From contig JBLDXI010000024.1 of assembly GCA_047495785.1 (NCBI GenBank), positions 1,860,001 through 1,924,000 on the forward strand: a stretch of 64,000 nucleotides of DNA. The letters are read 5' to 3'. The notes beneath the pieces were generated by a model that saw only the letters and a program-made list of their open reading frames with translations, had not been told where the DNA came from and ran no database searches. Shown piece by piece: positions 49,261 through 62,483 of the stretch (positions are counted from its first letter, which is position 1; each line of letters begins with the position of its first letter). Source of the stretch: Lepidodermella squamata. Lineage: Eukaryota > Gastrotricha. The position numbers were made by a program, and so were the translations under genes.

Positions 49261-50466
49261 TACAACAATGTCTCTATGGAAAAATTAATCGGACGATAAT
49301 TTATTGTTAATCTTGATACCGTAAAGCGTGAGGTGGCTTTGGACAGGTTAACCTGAGGATTAAACTGATTTGCAGAGGATTAACTTTTCAGGGTTGAATG
49401 CTTGAAACATGGGGCTTTTTAGAAAATTTTACAGTTGTTAGAACTTGGATACAGTTGGTTTTGGACCGATTGCTACAAATTTGGCCCAATGACAAATACA
49501 GCTGTGTTCGTGTGAGAGTCTGCATAACAGTCACCTTGTTAGAGTCATAATATCATTGATTACATCCATATTAACCACTAAGTAAATGCAAACTGGCGTT
49601 TTGGACGTCAAGGACGTCAAGGCCTGTCACAACCATGATTTCGGCGTCATTTTTCAGGAAAGTTTATGATTGTGCTGATTCACGGCCCAGACCCACATCA
49701 GGAAAGAATAAAGGCACCTATTCGATGTGTGACCCGACCCAACCCCCGCACTGACAAGTCGCCTCGTCGCCGATTTCCGTAAAAACTTTTTTTCTCCACA
49801 ATGTTGTTCGACGGGCACGCTATTTTAGGAAAATACCAAAGCAGCAACCTTAACTTTTTGAATCGAAAACTGGCCTTCGTTTCTCATCGATTGGCTTTAC
49901 TAGCCGATCGATTATAAGGCTAACGATTTTCGCCGCGACTATCTCGGCATTCTCTGATATTATGACTACTGCATTTCTGAGTACGGTCACATGGTAAGGG
50001 CAGTTGGATAACCTGGAGGAAGGGTAGTCTGGAAATGGCAAATATGATTTTGATCTTTATTAGGCGGCTTCTAGGAGTACTTTGAGCAGTCTCAGAAATT
50101 TCTAATGTCAGCCAATGCTTTTTACAAATACACCTCCTGGCGCTCTTCTCACTCTGATCGAGCTTTCCCCGATTTCTACCCCAGACTGCAGGATGTGTTT
50201 TGAGCGCTTCGGCCAGATGACACGGCTAATCAGCTGGAATAAGTCTCCTAGATGGCTTTGGAGTATAACTTGACATATTCAGGCTAAAAGTAGACATGTT
50301 CAGCCTATGGAACCTCCACTTTCGCATGCACAAGTTTCTCCAAAATTAAATTTGTTTGAAGTTCACTATGCAAAAATCTCGCTTTTACTATTCAAAAAAT
50401 ATTCGAAATCAGGAGTTTACAAATCATGAGGGAAATCGATATCGGAATGTTATATGTTTACAATGT
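49261..50466. other. intergenic region
   Basis: 1.2 kb between ankyrin gene 2 and the WDR59 stop. Only short frames; no repeat or RNA gene recognised. Confidence 0.35.
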
Positions 50467-53400
50467 TCACAATACTTCAATTTGTGGATAGACGAGGGCT
50501 TGGCACCGACAACCGCACCCGGTAGGACACGTACTCTTCGCTGGATTGACGGCGAAAAACTCGCGGATGTGACTCGCATGGCCGCCGTGGCCACACATGA
50601 CGCAAATTGATGAAAGACCACGAACAGGACGATCGCAAACTGCGCAGCTAGTCGAAGTCGGCATGTTTGCAGTTAGCGCAGTTACGGGCAGAGAAGTCGT
50701 CATTGGTGGGCTGGTGACATCTATAGATGTCTGCTGGTAATAGCCAACAACGCTGAGACTTGTTGTATTCGATCGCTGCATGATCTAAACAAATGCATAA
50801 CGAGGTTTAATTACTTCAACTTTGCTTAGATCGTAAAACTCGTGAAATTGCAAAAGAGCGCGTATAATTGTCGGGAAAATCAAATAAAAAACTTACAGAA
50901 GACGATGAAGCAACAGGAGCTCGCTGCATGAGAAGTGACTGGTCCATACTAGCATTTACCAGACCATTCGGTTGTTCCAAGGGGGACAACTGGCCGGCGG
51001 CAATCGCATTCAGCGGTCTCAACAACGCAGTCCTTCGATCGTGTAGCCGCCACGCGTGAAGTTGAGTCGCGTAACACCGAAGTACAACAGACATTTGAAT
51101 CCGTTCAGATTCCGAACAGCCGCCGTACAAATTGTGATTGTTGTATATTCCATTTTCTTGCGCGATTCGCCTAATATGTAAAGCATAACTTATAATTATC
51201 CCTTAAAGATGATTCAGAATTTTATACAAAATTCGAAAATTCACCTAAAACCAAATAGGGGATGCTATTAGGGATGTACTTATTTTGCCGCTCAAATATC
51301 AATTTACAATTAATTGTGAATTCTGTCAGCGCAGAATTAACAAGAGCCAAGTATAGCGGCCGTTGCCCCCTATCTAAGCAAAAAATTTCTTCACAGCCAA
51401 GCATCTCTAATCTTGCATGTATCATGCAGAAACGGAGGAACCTACAACTCGATTTTCCAGCAAGTTCTCATACTCATGACATTTTTCCTGATTTTTTCGC
51501 TCCCAAAGAGTTATCAGGCTATAGCCGAGAGACGTCCTGTAAAAAAGTCGTCTACAAACGCACAGTCTAACCGTGTACGACAGCGTTACCAAAGAGGGTA
51601 ATTCAGAATTTTCGGTCAACAAGTTTGATGTTCGATGAGTGCCAAGTAGAAATATGTATTATTCAGTGTTTTGCCATATATTCGATACGACTACAACATT
51701 CCATACACTCAAGGCATGAGAAATGTCACAGCTATGGATTACTACTATTCCTACCACTATTTCCCTAAGATGAGAATTTTTCTCCATCACTATGATCGAC
51801 TCCACGAGTATATTTTTACTGGCTATGCCAAAATGGAGAATGACCGATTATGTTCTCGAAACTCAAACAAAGTTTAGATCCGACAGTTGCGCTCGGAATC
51901 TTGACGTTGTTCGTCAAGGCGCAAGCAGGAAAACGGATAGTCTTACCGTTAAACTTCGTTGGCGGGCCGTGACATATGTACCAGCTTTATCAAGATGCGA
52001 TGGCCATTGTAAGGTGTGTGGACAGACCGTCTCTATTCGTAACTTTCACACGTAACCCCAATTGGGACGAAATTCAAGTAGAGCGTAAACGAGACTCGCA
52101 AGGCTGTCTCCTAGAAACCGCCGCTGATCGACGAAATTTATTAACAAATTGGAGTCGCATTATGTCTTTCCAACAGTTTACTCTACGAAGCGATATTAAA
52201 ATTGAAAACAATTGTCTTCCAACAGCTCGAATTTCTCGCGTTGCTAAATCGTGCCCGAAGTTGCCTCATATCATACACCTAATCTCATTTAGTTAATCGC
52301 ATATTTCAATCCGACTTGAATATTTCCGTTATATTTTCGAAATTTCGAATTACAGTGACGCTAAACATGAAGCTGAAAATGAGATACTCTAAAAATGATG
52401 GTCCGAAAATTGTAAATGACTTGAAAATACTAATTAGCTATGAAACTTTTCAACAGGGTAGAATACCAATAATTATACCAGTTACCGGGTTTTACCGGGA
52501 TTTCTCTGCCAAATTTAGAATTTTTTCGATTAACTGTTCTCTTCTTGTTCAATTTAGAAAAAATTTAACCAATTTCGGACAAGATATCTACAAGACTCAT
52601 AAAAACGATAGGACAATTATGGGACACTCTTCAAGAAATATATAAATAGTTAGGTATTTTTTTAGGTATTTTTCGATATTAAAACCAACTTTGCAGCTGT
52701 AATTTGCACTAGTCGATTGTTGTAAGCATTGCGCGATGGCGACAACAATTGCTGCCGACTCGAGGTGTGACGCGACCTCAATTCGCCATTTATCGAACCA
52801 GTTCCCTCCGCCCCTGCTGAAGATCCGTCAATCGGCGAAACAGCCTGCACATCGTGCCAACTCGACGATCTTTTAACCGCTGAAACTTCTGGAGAAAATA
52901 ATCGCAATGAGAAAAGCGAAAAAAAGCCAAGCCACAATGGCGGTAAGAAATAGGCATAATCAGCAAGCAATTTCAGGGTTAAAAATGACTATCTAAAAGA
53001 GCTATGATAAGTTGACATTAGACGACTTGCATACCTACGTAATCGAGGCTAACCGACACCATTTTGAACTTAACCGAGTTAGGCGAGCTTATAACCATCC
53101 CAATACCATCAGGCGATTGGCGCTACAAAAATATCGATAGCAGCTTCAAAATTTGTTCGAATATATTTGCCCTTATATAACGCTGATCACACTGTTTCTT
53201 AACCGCCAATTAAGCTGGATCGAAAAACCTACGAATGACAGGCGGTCTGCGTAAAAAGGCGGGTCCCACAGTGTTATAATTGTCGTATTTCACATATTCT
53301 TCACTCCACTGAAATGAATCAAAACACGACCATGAAATTGTTCCCTCAGAAAATAATCGACATTTTGCAGGGTTTCGGAACAAACCTGGTTTTCAAGCCC

Positions 53401-55995
53401 GCCCGGGACATTACTCGCGATCAGTGAGTTGTTATGGCTTAATAACCCGTCGCCTGGTGGAGTCCGGTTATCGATAGCAGTGCCCGTCTGGTTGTGAAAA
53501 TCGTTCCAGTTATTCGCAACGGAATCCTCAGGTATTTGATTCAAATCGATTCCTAAGGCAAATTTTCATCGAAAATCGAATTCAATCGGAAATACTTACC
53601 AGTAAATGATAGGAAATAAGCCAACATAGCTGCGTCCTGGATGCAACCCTGTTTTACGTAATGCGTAAACATTCGAATCAACGCATCCCGACCGATACAT
53701 CCGACTAAATCCGGCTTGGTCAAAAACGTTGAATCATCCAAAACAAGAGAAGCAACACTGAACGCTTGCGCTAAATCAGGCCGGTCGAATGCCAAGGCAA
53801 TCTCAGCATTTTTCCGGCAACAATCCGCCGGTTTCGTCCAGTCAAGCCGGCATTCGATTGCTAACTCTCGGTTACATTTCAACAAAGCGTTCACTGAATA
53901 AATTAGAACTGAGTGCTGCCTTGAATTGTCCATATTTCCACCCATGTTAGCCGCGCTGTTTGAGGCGGATAGCGCAACGCCCGAGTTCGAACTGCTAGTT
54001 GTTGTACTTTGGTGGTGATGGCCGGATAAAATGCCGCCGGAACTTGGCGAAATCGCGCCTGGTAACACGCCGGCGGTTGAAAAGCCGGCTGTCATTATCG
54101 GGAAACCAGGCGCGTCCGAGTGCCGACTCATACTGGTCTGGCGATGTCGGTGACTCCGCTTAGTCGAAGTCGCGTGGCCGGTGAAAGCTTTATGGAAATC
54201 GGCTAAAGCTCTTGGGTTCGAATTCGGCTGTTGTTTCAGCTCGTACAGGCGATGGAGGGAAACCAGAAAACCAGCCGGGCAGAACCGGGCGCCGGCAGTT
54301 CTGGGTGATGGGATCATATAATCGGTTGGCTGGACGTTGAATTGAACAGCCGGAGTTCCAGGTCCGGTCAGATTCGCAGAGCTAACAATCTGCTGAGGCA
54401 GAGGCGGTGGCAGTGGAATTTGCGGCTGGGGTGATATCAGCGGTAAGGCTGGGACGGACGATGGAACCGAGGCTGAAAATTGCTCACTATTGTTCAAACT
54501 ATCAGTTAGAGCCGCAGTTGATGGGCGTAGCATAGGCGGAGTGGATGGGGTTGAATCGCGCGAAAATGCTGCGATCGTATCACTCGCGGTTGATGTTCCG
54601 AAATTCGTGCTGTCATTCGACGATGAATGAATCATGGCCTGGCGGTGGGTTAGTTGGAATTGACGTAGGTAGAAATCGTGGGACCAGGTCAGGACAACAT
54701 CGCCTGATGGCCAAATAGCATCGTAAACGTGATCCATATGGCTGGGCAACATAAAGCCGGAGTAAGCTTCACTCAGAGAAATAACAGCTGCTCTAGGCTC
54801 GTCAATTGAAGCTGGACGCGGCATAGTTGAGGCTGTAACTAGTAACATGCCACCGCCAGGCTAAAATTCAGCACTTAGTTTTCAATTCAAATATTTAAAT
54901 AAAAGCTTACGCTGAATCTGATTCGCCTAGGAGCTTGATTTCCAAATGGAGAGTCGATCGAGCTAACTTTCCTGTCAAGATTCCGGACATCCCACAACGC
55001 GATACGTGAATCACCATCAGCAGCAGTCACCAAATTGTATTGTTCATTTGGGGCTGACCCAGCATCAAGTGTGTGAATTTTAAGCGAGTGAGCTTGGACG
55101 ACAATTGCTGGCCTTCCGCCAGCTCTAACGTCCCAAAATAACAAACGGCTATCAGCCGTGGTTACAACAACATATCCGGACATTTGGGGTGAAATCGGCG
55201 AGTCCAGCTTGCTATTAGCGCCACCACTCGCCGATTTTTCGTTATAAAGCCAGCAGCAACACGAGAATTGCGCTAAAATATAAGCGCAATTATGAAGGAA
55301 AAGTTTAAAGCAGAAATAAATTACAGGTGGCCCTGAAGTTTGCTACAGCTTCCAATCGCGAAACGTCCCATAATATGGCATACTGATCTCTGGAACAAGT
55401 TACGAGCCAGTTTCCAAAAGTGGGACACCATGCGAAATCGCTTGAAAACACGCGGATGATAAATCAAGGGAAAGATTTTAATCCTTTTTCTTACTCAATA
55501 GCTTTGCTGTGCGCTTGAATTTCGGCTTTCTTGGTGCATATTTCTGTGGCGTTCTGCGTTTGCCCTTTGTTGTATTCATACAGCTCGAGAGCTTGACCAC
55601 GCTGTCAAAGCAAGATAATTGCTCAAAGTTCATGATATTTTTTCACGTTACAGCTATTGCAAACTGCGATGGGACTTCAGGATTGCAATAAATCCGAGTG
55701 GCGTCAGCTACTGCAGCTTGTCGTAGCGTGTAACGACCGATAGCGGACTGTTCGAATTCACCAAGCGGTACAAACATGAAAGCCCGTCGGCTGAAACAGT
55801 GAAGTATAATTGCCTATTTGAGGTAAGCTGCGCAAATCTTACCCAGGTAATATAACATGGTCGTTGACAGCATCGTATGCAACACAAGTTGCCTACAAAA
55901 GCAGTAAATTTGTCGCAAATCATGGCTTTTTTACCTTGTTTCTTACTTACCTGGACATCCTTCAATCTAGTTTGATTGCGTATGCTAACAGACAT
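50467..55995 (-). CDS. WDR59: GATOR2 complex subunit WDR59
   Basis: WD40 protein of the GATOR2 complex that relays amino-acid supply to TORC1 at the lysosome. Exons complement(55951..55995, 55843..55892, 55652..55790, 55495..55601, 55325..55440, 54911..55272, 53600..54860, about 53386..53552, 52690..52888, 50897..51170, 50467..50784), about 1,010 aa. The join between 53386 and 52888 is out of phase by one base, so one exon end there is wrong or one small exon is missing. The WD40 propeller is seen as VILPGRRAFMFVPLGEFE, WCPTFGNWLVTCSRDQYAILWD and SRIALWDVRNLD. Then comes the diagnostic IPSPRTAGARFCPAGFLV, a helical region (CRKNAEIALAFDRPDLAQAFSVASL) and the C-terminal RING-like zinc domain CAVCDRPVRG...CVMCGHGGHASH...CPTGCGCRC. 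The RWD domain is not found. Confidence 0.86.
51660..52300 (+). mobile_element. Helitron Rep/helicase relic in a WDR59 intron
   Basis: Three broken frames give the N-terminal Helitron domain in order: YYYSYHYF, then LHEYIFTGYAKMENDRL, then GKRIVLPLNFVGGP, a stop, HMYQLYQDAMAIV and LFVTFTRNPNWDEI. These correspond to the conserved YQDAMAIV...PDLFITFTCNPNW block of Helitron_like_N. Stops and frameshifts mark it as dead. It lies in the long intron 51171-52689, antisense to the gene. Confidence 0.75.
52350..52635 (+). mobile_element. probable decayed family A element in a WDR59 intron
   Basis: It begins TTACAGTGACG and keeps GAGATACTCTAAAAATGATGG, a CAGTTACCGGGTTTT-type block and a GGGACAC end, in the order of the dynein intron copies. 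Divergence is high. Confidence 0.4.
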
Positions 55996-58760
55996 CCCAA
56001 GAATCAATAGCTAAACATCATCAAGAAACTAAAGAAATATTTCACGGAGTAAATCAGATAAAATTTCAGCACTCGTTGCAAAAACGAAAGAACAGTGTGG
56101 CACGGAGGTAGGTAGGTAAGATATTCGTACTGCAAGCCCAAGCACTATACCGCAGTTATTCAAATATTTCAAAAACCTGCCTCTTTAAGCAATTCTAGAA
56201 TTATACAACAGTTGTGTTTTATCGCAATTCGGATATGGCGCCGAGATTTGGGGTTTATTCTACCCAGGATCCTCGCATATGTGATTCTCGAAGAGAGCCT
56301 TAGGTTTACACTCGGCAACGTCTCATCGTATGAAGGATGAGAGTGAATAGTCTATTACATCAATCGCTCCACAACTTTGACTGGATGGTGCGAAAAGCTC
56401 AACATAATTTAGTTGAAAGGGCCGTGAGTGCAGTCTCTGATTTGAACCTCGGAAACATCGCCAACCTGCCTTCCGCACAGAGGAGCGAATCGTTAAAAAC
56501 TACATTGACTAAGAAGCGCCTAGAAGAAACACGTGAAGGGCTCTTAGCTAATACGGACAACACCCTGCGCTGACCGATGTCGGCAATGTGAACTTCACAA
56601 ATTACTATTTCGAAAGCCTCCCCCGCGAATTAGCCACCACCTTGCTGAATATTCGCTTAAATCTTTATCGAATCCGCGCCAATACTTAGGCAACTGCCAT
56701 CGATGCATGACTAGGCCAACTGACGGCAACAGTTGGAATCACACCCGCCGTCTCGTCATAGATTGTCCCGTCACCTACAATCGCTAACGTGCGTCCATTT
56801 TATTGCATTTTATTTAGCTCAAAATTAATGATCGACAACAATAGCGAATTCAACAAATGGCTCAACTTACTTATTAGATAAATTGTAATCCAATCTTTTT
56901 CAGCAGCTCGGTTAATACCGAGTGATTTGTAAGGGTGAGAAGCAACGAGGATAAAAGTGAATGGAGAACGGAGATAAAGCTAGGCAGCTAGGCAGCTTAC
57001 TGGGAGATAACGAAGACGTCGAAAATCGCATCCGCTGCTCAACAATCGCCTTCAACAAAATGGAATAGCTATGGCTACGCTCGAACTAAATCCCCGTTGA
57101 AAGGAAAGTCCGCCTTTATAATGCTTATGTACAGCCAATTCTGCTAAACAACTGCTGTACTTGGGGTCTCACCAAATATATTGCCTATTTTATTATATAA
57201 CTGCAGTACGTGGGGTCTGACGGAAGCGCCGTGGAATCGCCTCGACTCTCATCACCGAAAACAGCTTAGACGGCTACTCAGTATATGATACCCTGGTACA
57301 GTAATGAAGCCTTGTATGCTAAAACCAATACATCGAAGCTGTCAGATACAGTCAGGAAAATGCGATGGCGATACCTCGTTCACGCGCTTCGAAAGCCATG
57401 GCGTCCAGTTGGCGATGTCGAACTAAGTGAAATCTGGTCTGTGCTTGGCCGAGCACGTGTCATTCTGCCAAAGCTGTCTAAAGAACTTGCAAACATCAAT
57501 TGTGCTATCCGTGTTCGTCATGACCACAACTGTGATGGTCGTTACTCAACTGAAGAGTAGCCGATCCTTCCGGAATCGCTAACCTGCCTGGAAAATGATC
57601 CAAGTACGAAAGCCAAGATAGTAGCTCATCAGTCCTCAGTCCCCTCACATGATTACGGCGCGCGATAATACCGCCAAACCCGGGTTCAAGGTCATTGCCG
57701 GACTCATGATCTGCCACTCGATCTTTTCAGCTCATTAATGGCCCATCGCAATGGTTTCTGCCATCCAATTTTTTCCTATAATCCTAGGACATGTGTATCA
57801 AACGATTATCTACTGTTCGACACCCGAAGTTGACTGAAATAAATAGAAAGAAGCTCCAAACTGATCAAATAGGAGCGGAAAAATTCCACTGCGACGAAAT
57901 AGAAAATATTATCATCAAATTAAGTAATAATTTTGATATAAGTCTATTAATATTGAAAAATAATCTAACAACATTTATTTTTTTAGAAACAATGGGCATT
58001 TGCGCGCCAAAATTTACGAGTTGCCGGTGCTCGTTCCGTGGCTTCGTGCTGTCTACGACTCACTACGGCTGCCAATTGCCGATTGCCTGAGGTCAGAGGT
58101 TTGGTGAGGTGAGGTTCTGGATTTTTGATGCAGTACGTGTGACTTCAGGCTCTAGGCTTGCGATTTTCCACCTATTAGCTTGAACCTGCAGCTTGAAATG
58201 ACCTGGAACTAGAGCTTTTGACTGCTCTGACCCCGGTATATTCGTTTCGTGTCGAGTTGGTTTGGCTGCCACCCGAAATTTACAAGACTTGCTTAGCCGT
58301 ACGGCGTAATTCAGGGTCGGATTTTGCGAAAGCTTGGGTTGATGGTTTGATCAGTCATCTGTTACGAGTTACGAATTACGACTGTCGACTGTAACTAGGG
58401 AACAGTTATGTCAGACAGCGTTGCCTAGGTACCAATGAAATCTCGAAGTACAAACAACATCTATTATATTATAAGGCTGAACCAAAAATCAATCGCCAAA
58501 ATAGAATCTGCAGAGCAGAGACCTTTATTCTTTCGATTCTCTAGTTTCCCATTTCTCACTATTTTTCAGGAGAATAATGATTTATGCCAATGTCAATTTC
58601 ATGACTTTTGCACAATGAAGTCTTATGTATTTTCCCCCTTTCCTCTTCAGGCTTGATTGAACGCATCTTTCGATCCATTGGAACATTGCCTTAACGTCGA
58701 TTTATGATTTTGTAATTTGTAATTGTGTAGGTTATTTAGTTAATATATCCTCATGTCGTG
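55996..58760. other. gene-poor region between WDR59 and the pocket-protein gene
   Basis: 2.8 kb. Apart from the LINE relic at 56930-57560 it holds a 78-codon frame at 56337-56573 of unknown origin (Leu-rich, possibly part of the same element) and the 17-mer CTCACATGATTACGGCG at 57644-57660. Both promoters (WDR59 left, pocket protein right) must lie at its edges. Confidence 0.4.
56930..57560 (+). mobile_element. non-LTR retrotransposon (LINE) reverse transcriptase C-terminal relic
   Basis: Fragments in several frames read LGSLLGDNEDVENRIRCSTIAFNKM, then RKVRLYNAYVQPILLNNCCTWGLT, then APWNRLDSHHRKQLRRLL, then SNEALYAKTNTSKLSDTVRKMRWRYLVHALR. This is the order of the thumb and C-terminal region of CR1/jockey-like reverse transcriptases. 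Stops and shifts break it, and an AT-rich duplication near 57170-57210 repeats TACTTGGGGTCT / TACGTGGGGTCT. Confidence 0.78.
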
Positions 58761-61700
58761 ATGGAAGAATTGAAAGTCAAATTGGATGAAATCTGCGGCG
58801 TGATCAGTCTTGATGAACCAACAAAAACAGAAGCTTGGAAGAAATTTGTTGCTGCATCGGAGCAGTTTGTGCTAGAGGTTGATTAGTTTCGCTTTTTAAA
58901 GCAACTGTTTCAAATGATATTCTCAATTTCAGGGTGACAAAGTTTCATGGCTGGTTTGCTCTTTATATGCCACATGCTGTCTGGAAGAAATCGAGACTGT
59001 CGATGGTCACACGACTCTTGGCAGTTTCATATCGCTCGCTAAAATGCTTCATGTAGCAAATATCAGGTAATGAATTATGATATCTGACCATTGGTGCCAT
59101 AATTGTGTTTTATTTCAGCCTGTATAACTTCTTTTCTCGACTCCATCAATGGTGCGAAATGGTAGCCGCCCCGTCGGCGTTTTCCGCGCACGTTCATCGA
59201 CTTGAACAGAGATTTATTGTTTCATCTGTGGTATTCGGAAAATACCGCCTCGTTTTTTCTTACGTTTTCGACGACGTTGAGTCTTCTCATGAGAAGGCGT
59301 CGACTGACAAATCATCTGACGTAGAAATGAAAGACGCAGCTGCCGGCGACTCGTGCAGCAAACCTATGTCTCCGCCAACCAAACGGTCGAGAAAAAGCAA
59401 AGTCTTGCCTTGTACCACAGCTGAGCTGTTCGATTTCGGCTGGACCGTATTCCTTCTTGTGAAAGCTCAATACCGTCAAATAAGCGACAATCTACTGAAC
59501 TGTTATCACTTGGCACTATCGTGCGTCGACTGGCTATACTCAATCGCAATTCAAGCTTCGAGGAGAGATCTCATTTCGCCGCAATTCCGCGACGATCTCG
59601 CAAACAGCTCGTCATCCGCCACAGGTCCAGCTACTCGCCAAGCTGCATCTAAGCCGCCATCAATCATTCATCTGCTATGTCAGCGATTTTCTGGCGTTGA
59701 AGTTGAGGCGCTAGCAATTCGTCAGTATCATTGGCAACCGGCTCTTAAGAAGTTCTCTGATTCGCGCATGCTATCGACCGGGTCTGACAGCGGTTTCATC
59801 GACATTGATGTGTTTGTGGAGAATAAGCGAGCTGTCTCTGCCAGCTATGACGAATACGTCTTGAAAACGGGCGATTTCGACGAGAGAATCTTAATGGCAC
59901 CTGATGCTCATGCCCGGATTGGTAGCCCGCCTAAAACTGGTCTCAATGCAAATAACATAATGAGCCCAGTCAATTATCCGATGGAAAGTTCGAGATCTGA
60001 AGGTAGCATGTTTCCCCCGCCGAAGCCCATAATTGGCAGTAATCTAGGTGCTGCTCGAAAGTTGCTTCCTATGTTCGGTAGAGCTACCCCTCTAACTGCA
60101 AAAGAAAGAGTAGGACCGCCTTCTTTCGTGCCGACAACTCCAGTTTGTGCCGCCGCAACTACTGCAGCTTGTTTGCTTCAACTCGCCTCGTCCCGACCGC
60201 CTGGTATGAGTGACGCGTTACAGCAGATGTTGGATAAGTCCGGGAAGAATCATTCGACCGAATTTGAGCGAATGACCCACGAATACCGTGGTATGCTGGA
60301 AAAAGGCCTGAGCAGCGCAACTAGTCTTACTGAGAGCGAATCCGCCTTATTAGCCGCTCAGAATGGCGTTCAAAGAGTTGTCGCGATGTCTACTTCGTTA
60401 TTCTATCGATGCGCTGAGTTGGTTCTTGCGAAAGAGAGACACATCCTTGCGTTGAAATCCGGCAATTCAGACATTGACATTTCACCGATTGCAACTCAGC
60501 CCGTCTTCCTTAAATCTCTTTTCGCGATCTGTTCCGAAATTATTTTGTCAGCCTTCTGCCCGACTTGCTCGTTTCCATGGAGTTTGACCGCGTTTTCGCT
60601 ATCGCCGCAGGATTTTTTGAGAGTTATTGAGCCATTAGTACGAGCTGATGATCACTTACCTCGTGAAACTGTTAAACACTTGAACTATATCGAAGAAACG
60701 GTGCTTGAAAGTTACCTATGGTCCTCCGAGTCGTCATTCTGGCGTTTACTGGAGAAAACCGAAATTCCGAGTTACGAAGAAGTTTGCCTCGAGAAAGATC
60801 ACCAGGGCAGTGGCCAAATCTCGCAAAGCCCTGTAAGTCAAACACCGGCTAATACGCCACTTCGAGCTGCAGTGACGGCTTCGAGTTTGACCCCGAGCCT
60901 AAGTCGAGTTTTAACCGGGGCCTCACCCCCGGCTGCTCCAGCGCCTCCTGCGACTGGTAACAGCCCAGCGACTTCCAGTGTTTGCCGAGCTTTGTTCTCC
61001 GCGGATGATGATTCGAAAGGTAAATTTTTAAGTTGGATTTTTTAATGATTTTAAATTTGATTTTATTTGCTAGACCGACCTCAATCGCTGAGATCTGTCG
61101 CAGTTTCGTCGCCTAGCCGAATCGCGCCTGAACTTACGATTTCAATCGCAAGTCGCAACAAACCTACCGAAGTGGCCCCATCGAATCGTCGGAGCGGGTC
61201 CCTAGCCCTGATTTTCCGAAAATTATACCGAATGGTAGCTCTTCGCATGTCGGAATTATGCAACTCGTTGGGGCTAGGCGGCCGATTTCTGCAACAGGCC
61301 TTCACCTTTGTCGAACACTGTTTCCGGACTGACATCGCGCTGTTACGCGATCGACACGTCGATCAAATCATATTATGCGCGATTTATATGATGAGTAGAA
61401 TTCTTCAGAAACCGCTCGTCAGTTTTTCGGAGTTGCTGAAATGGTACCGAAAACTGCCGCATGCGAATAGCTCGACTTATCGCTCGATTCTACTGCACTC
61501 GACCAGTCCGGCTAAACCAGCTGGTTCGGCTGAGAAATCGGAGCCGAAGGCTGAGCAACCGTCATCGGCGACTCGAACTTCAACGCGGCAAGCAGCGAAA
61601 CGGCGATCGGCTGCCGGTAGCGGCAAGTCAGAGGATGAAACGCCGTCGGAAAAGGCGGAACCAACTTCTGGGGTCATCACTTTGACGGCTGAAATGTCGC

Positions 61701-62483
61701 CGTCGGAGACCGCAGTTCCAACAGCTGATAATCGGGGCGATATTGTGTTGTTTTATAACATGTTATTCGTTCCGAAATTCCAAGAATACGCTATCGAATT
61801 GGGCGAAGGCCGTCGATCTGGATCCGTTATTCCAAGTGAGTTAAAATTATTGGAAATTTTTGAAAAAATGTCTTGAAAATTCCTGAACATTGATAATGGT
61901 AAAATTATCGTTCGATTTTTGAATTAATTTTAAATTTTGAATTGAAATTTCGAAATTGAAATTGAATTTTGAAATGAAATTTTGAAATTTATTTGGAATT
62001 TATTATGAAGTTTAATTGAATTTTAAAATTCATTTTGAATTGTTCAAAATTTTATAGCGGGGCGGCGAATTTACAAAAAAATCCACCTTAAAATTTTGAA
62101 ATTTATTTAATTTTTTATTTTTCTGTATTTCAGGCGCTCGATTTGCGAAACTTTCGCCTCTACCTTGCCGCCGTTCATCTTCCGGCGCAATGCTCTCACC
62201 CCGTCATTTATCCGCCCAAATCTCAATTCAATCGATCGAAACCTCTCCCGCCCGCTTCAATATCACGAATTCGAGCGATCGCCTCGTCGTTCAAGTGAAT
62301 AACTCGCCGAATAAGGACCTGCAAGCGATCAATTCCGCGCTGAAACACCGCGCGACCATGTCCGCAACTCGCCGCCTGCTCGGAGATGTCGATTCAGTGC
62401 ATGCAGTTGCGGCTCAAAATGCTCAGAACGCAAGCGCTACATCATCATCTGCCCGCCAGTTGCTAGATAGCCTTGGCGCATGA
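58761..62483 (+). CDS. retinoblastoma-family pocket protein (p107/p130-like)
   Basis: Transcriptional repressor that binds E2F/DP and restrains G1-S. Exons 58761..58877, 58933..59066, 59119..61019, 61074..61835 and 62134..62483 give 3,264 nt, 1,087 aa, close to human RBL1 (1,068) and RBL2 (1,139). The N-terminal cyclin-fold region shows FFSRLHQWCEMVAA and KYRLVFSYVFDD, then TAELFDFGWTVFLLVKAQY. Pocket A is at about 430-650 (FYRCAELVLAKERH, LNYIEETVLESYLWSSESSFW) and pocket B at about 740-930 (LALIFRKLYRMVALRMSELC, DQIILCAIYMMSRI, ILFYN-type end). The pocket B insert is Ser/Lys/Glu-rich. The C-terminus has SP sites (KLSPLPCRR, MLSPRHLS), typical CDK targets. RBL-like because of length and pocket spacing. 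Confidence 0.9.

Noticed and set aside
55708-55813. WDR59 exon 3 starting at the AG before 55813
   Set aside because: That choice leads to a stop and breaks the WD40 frame; the acceptor TTTCAG before 55790 gives GRRAFMFVPLGEFE and matches the family.
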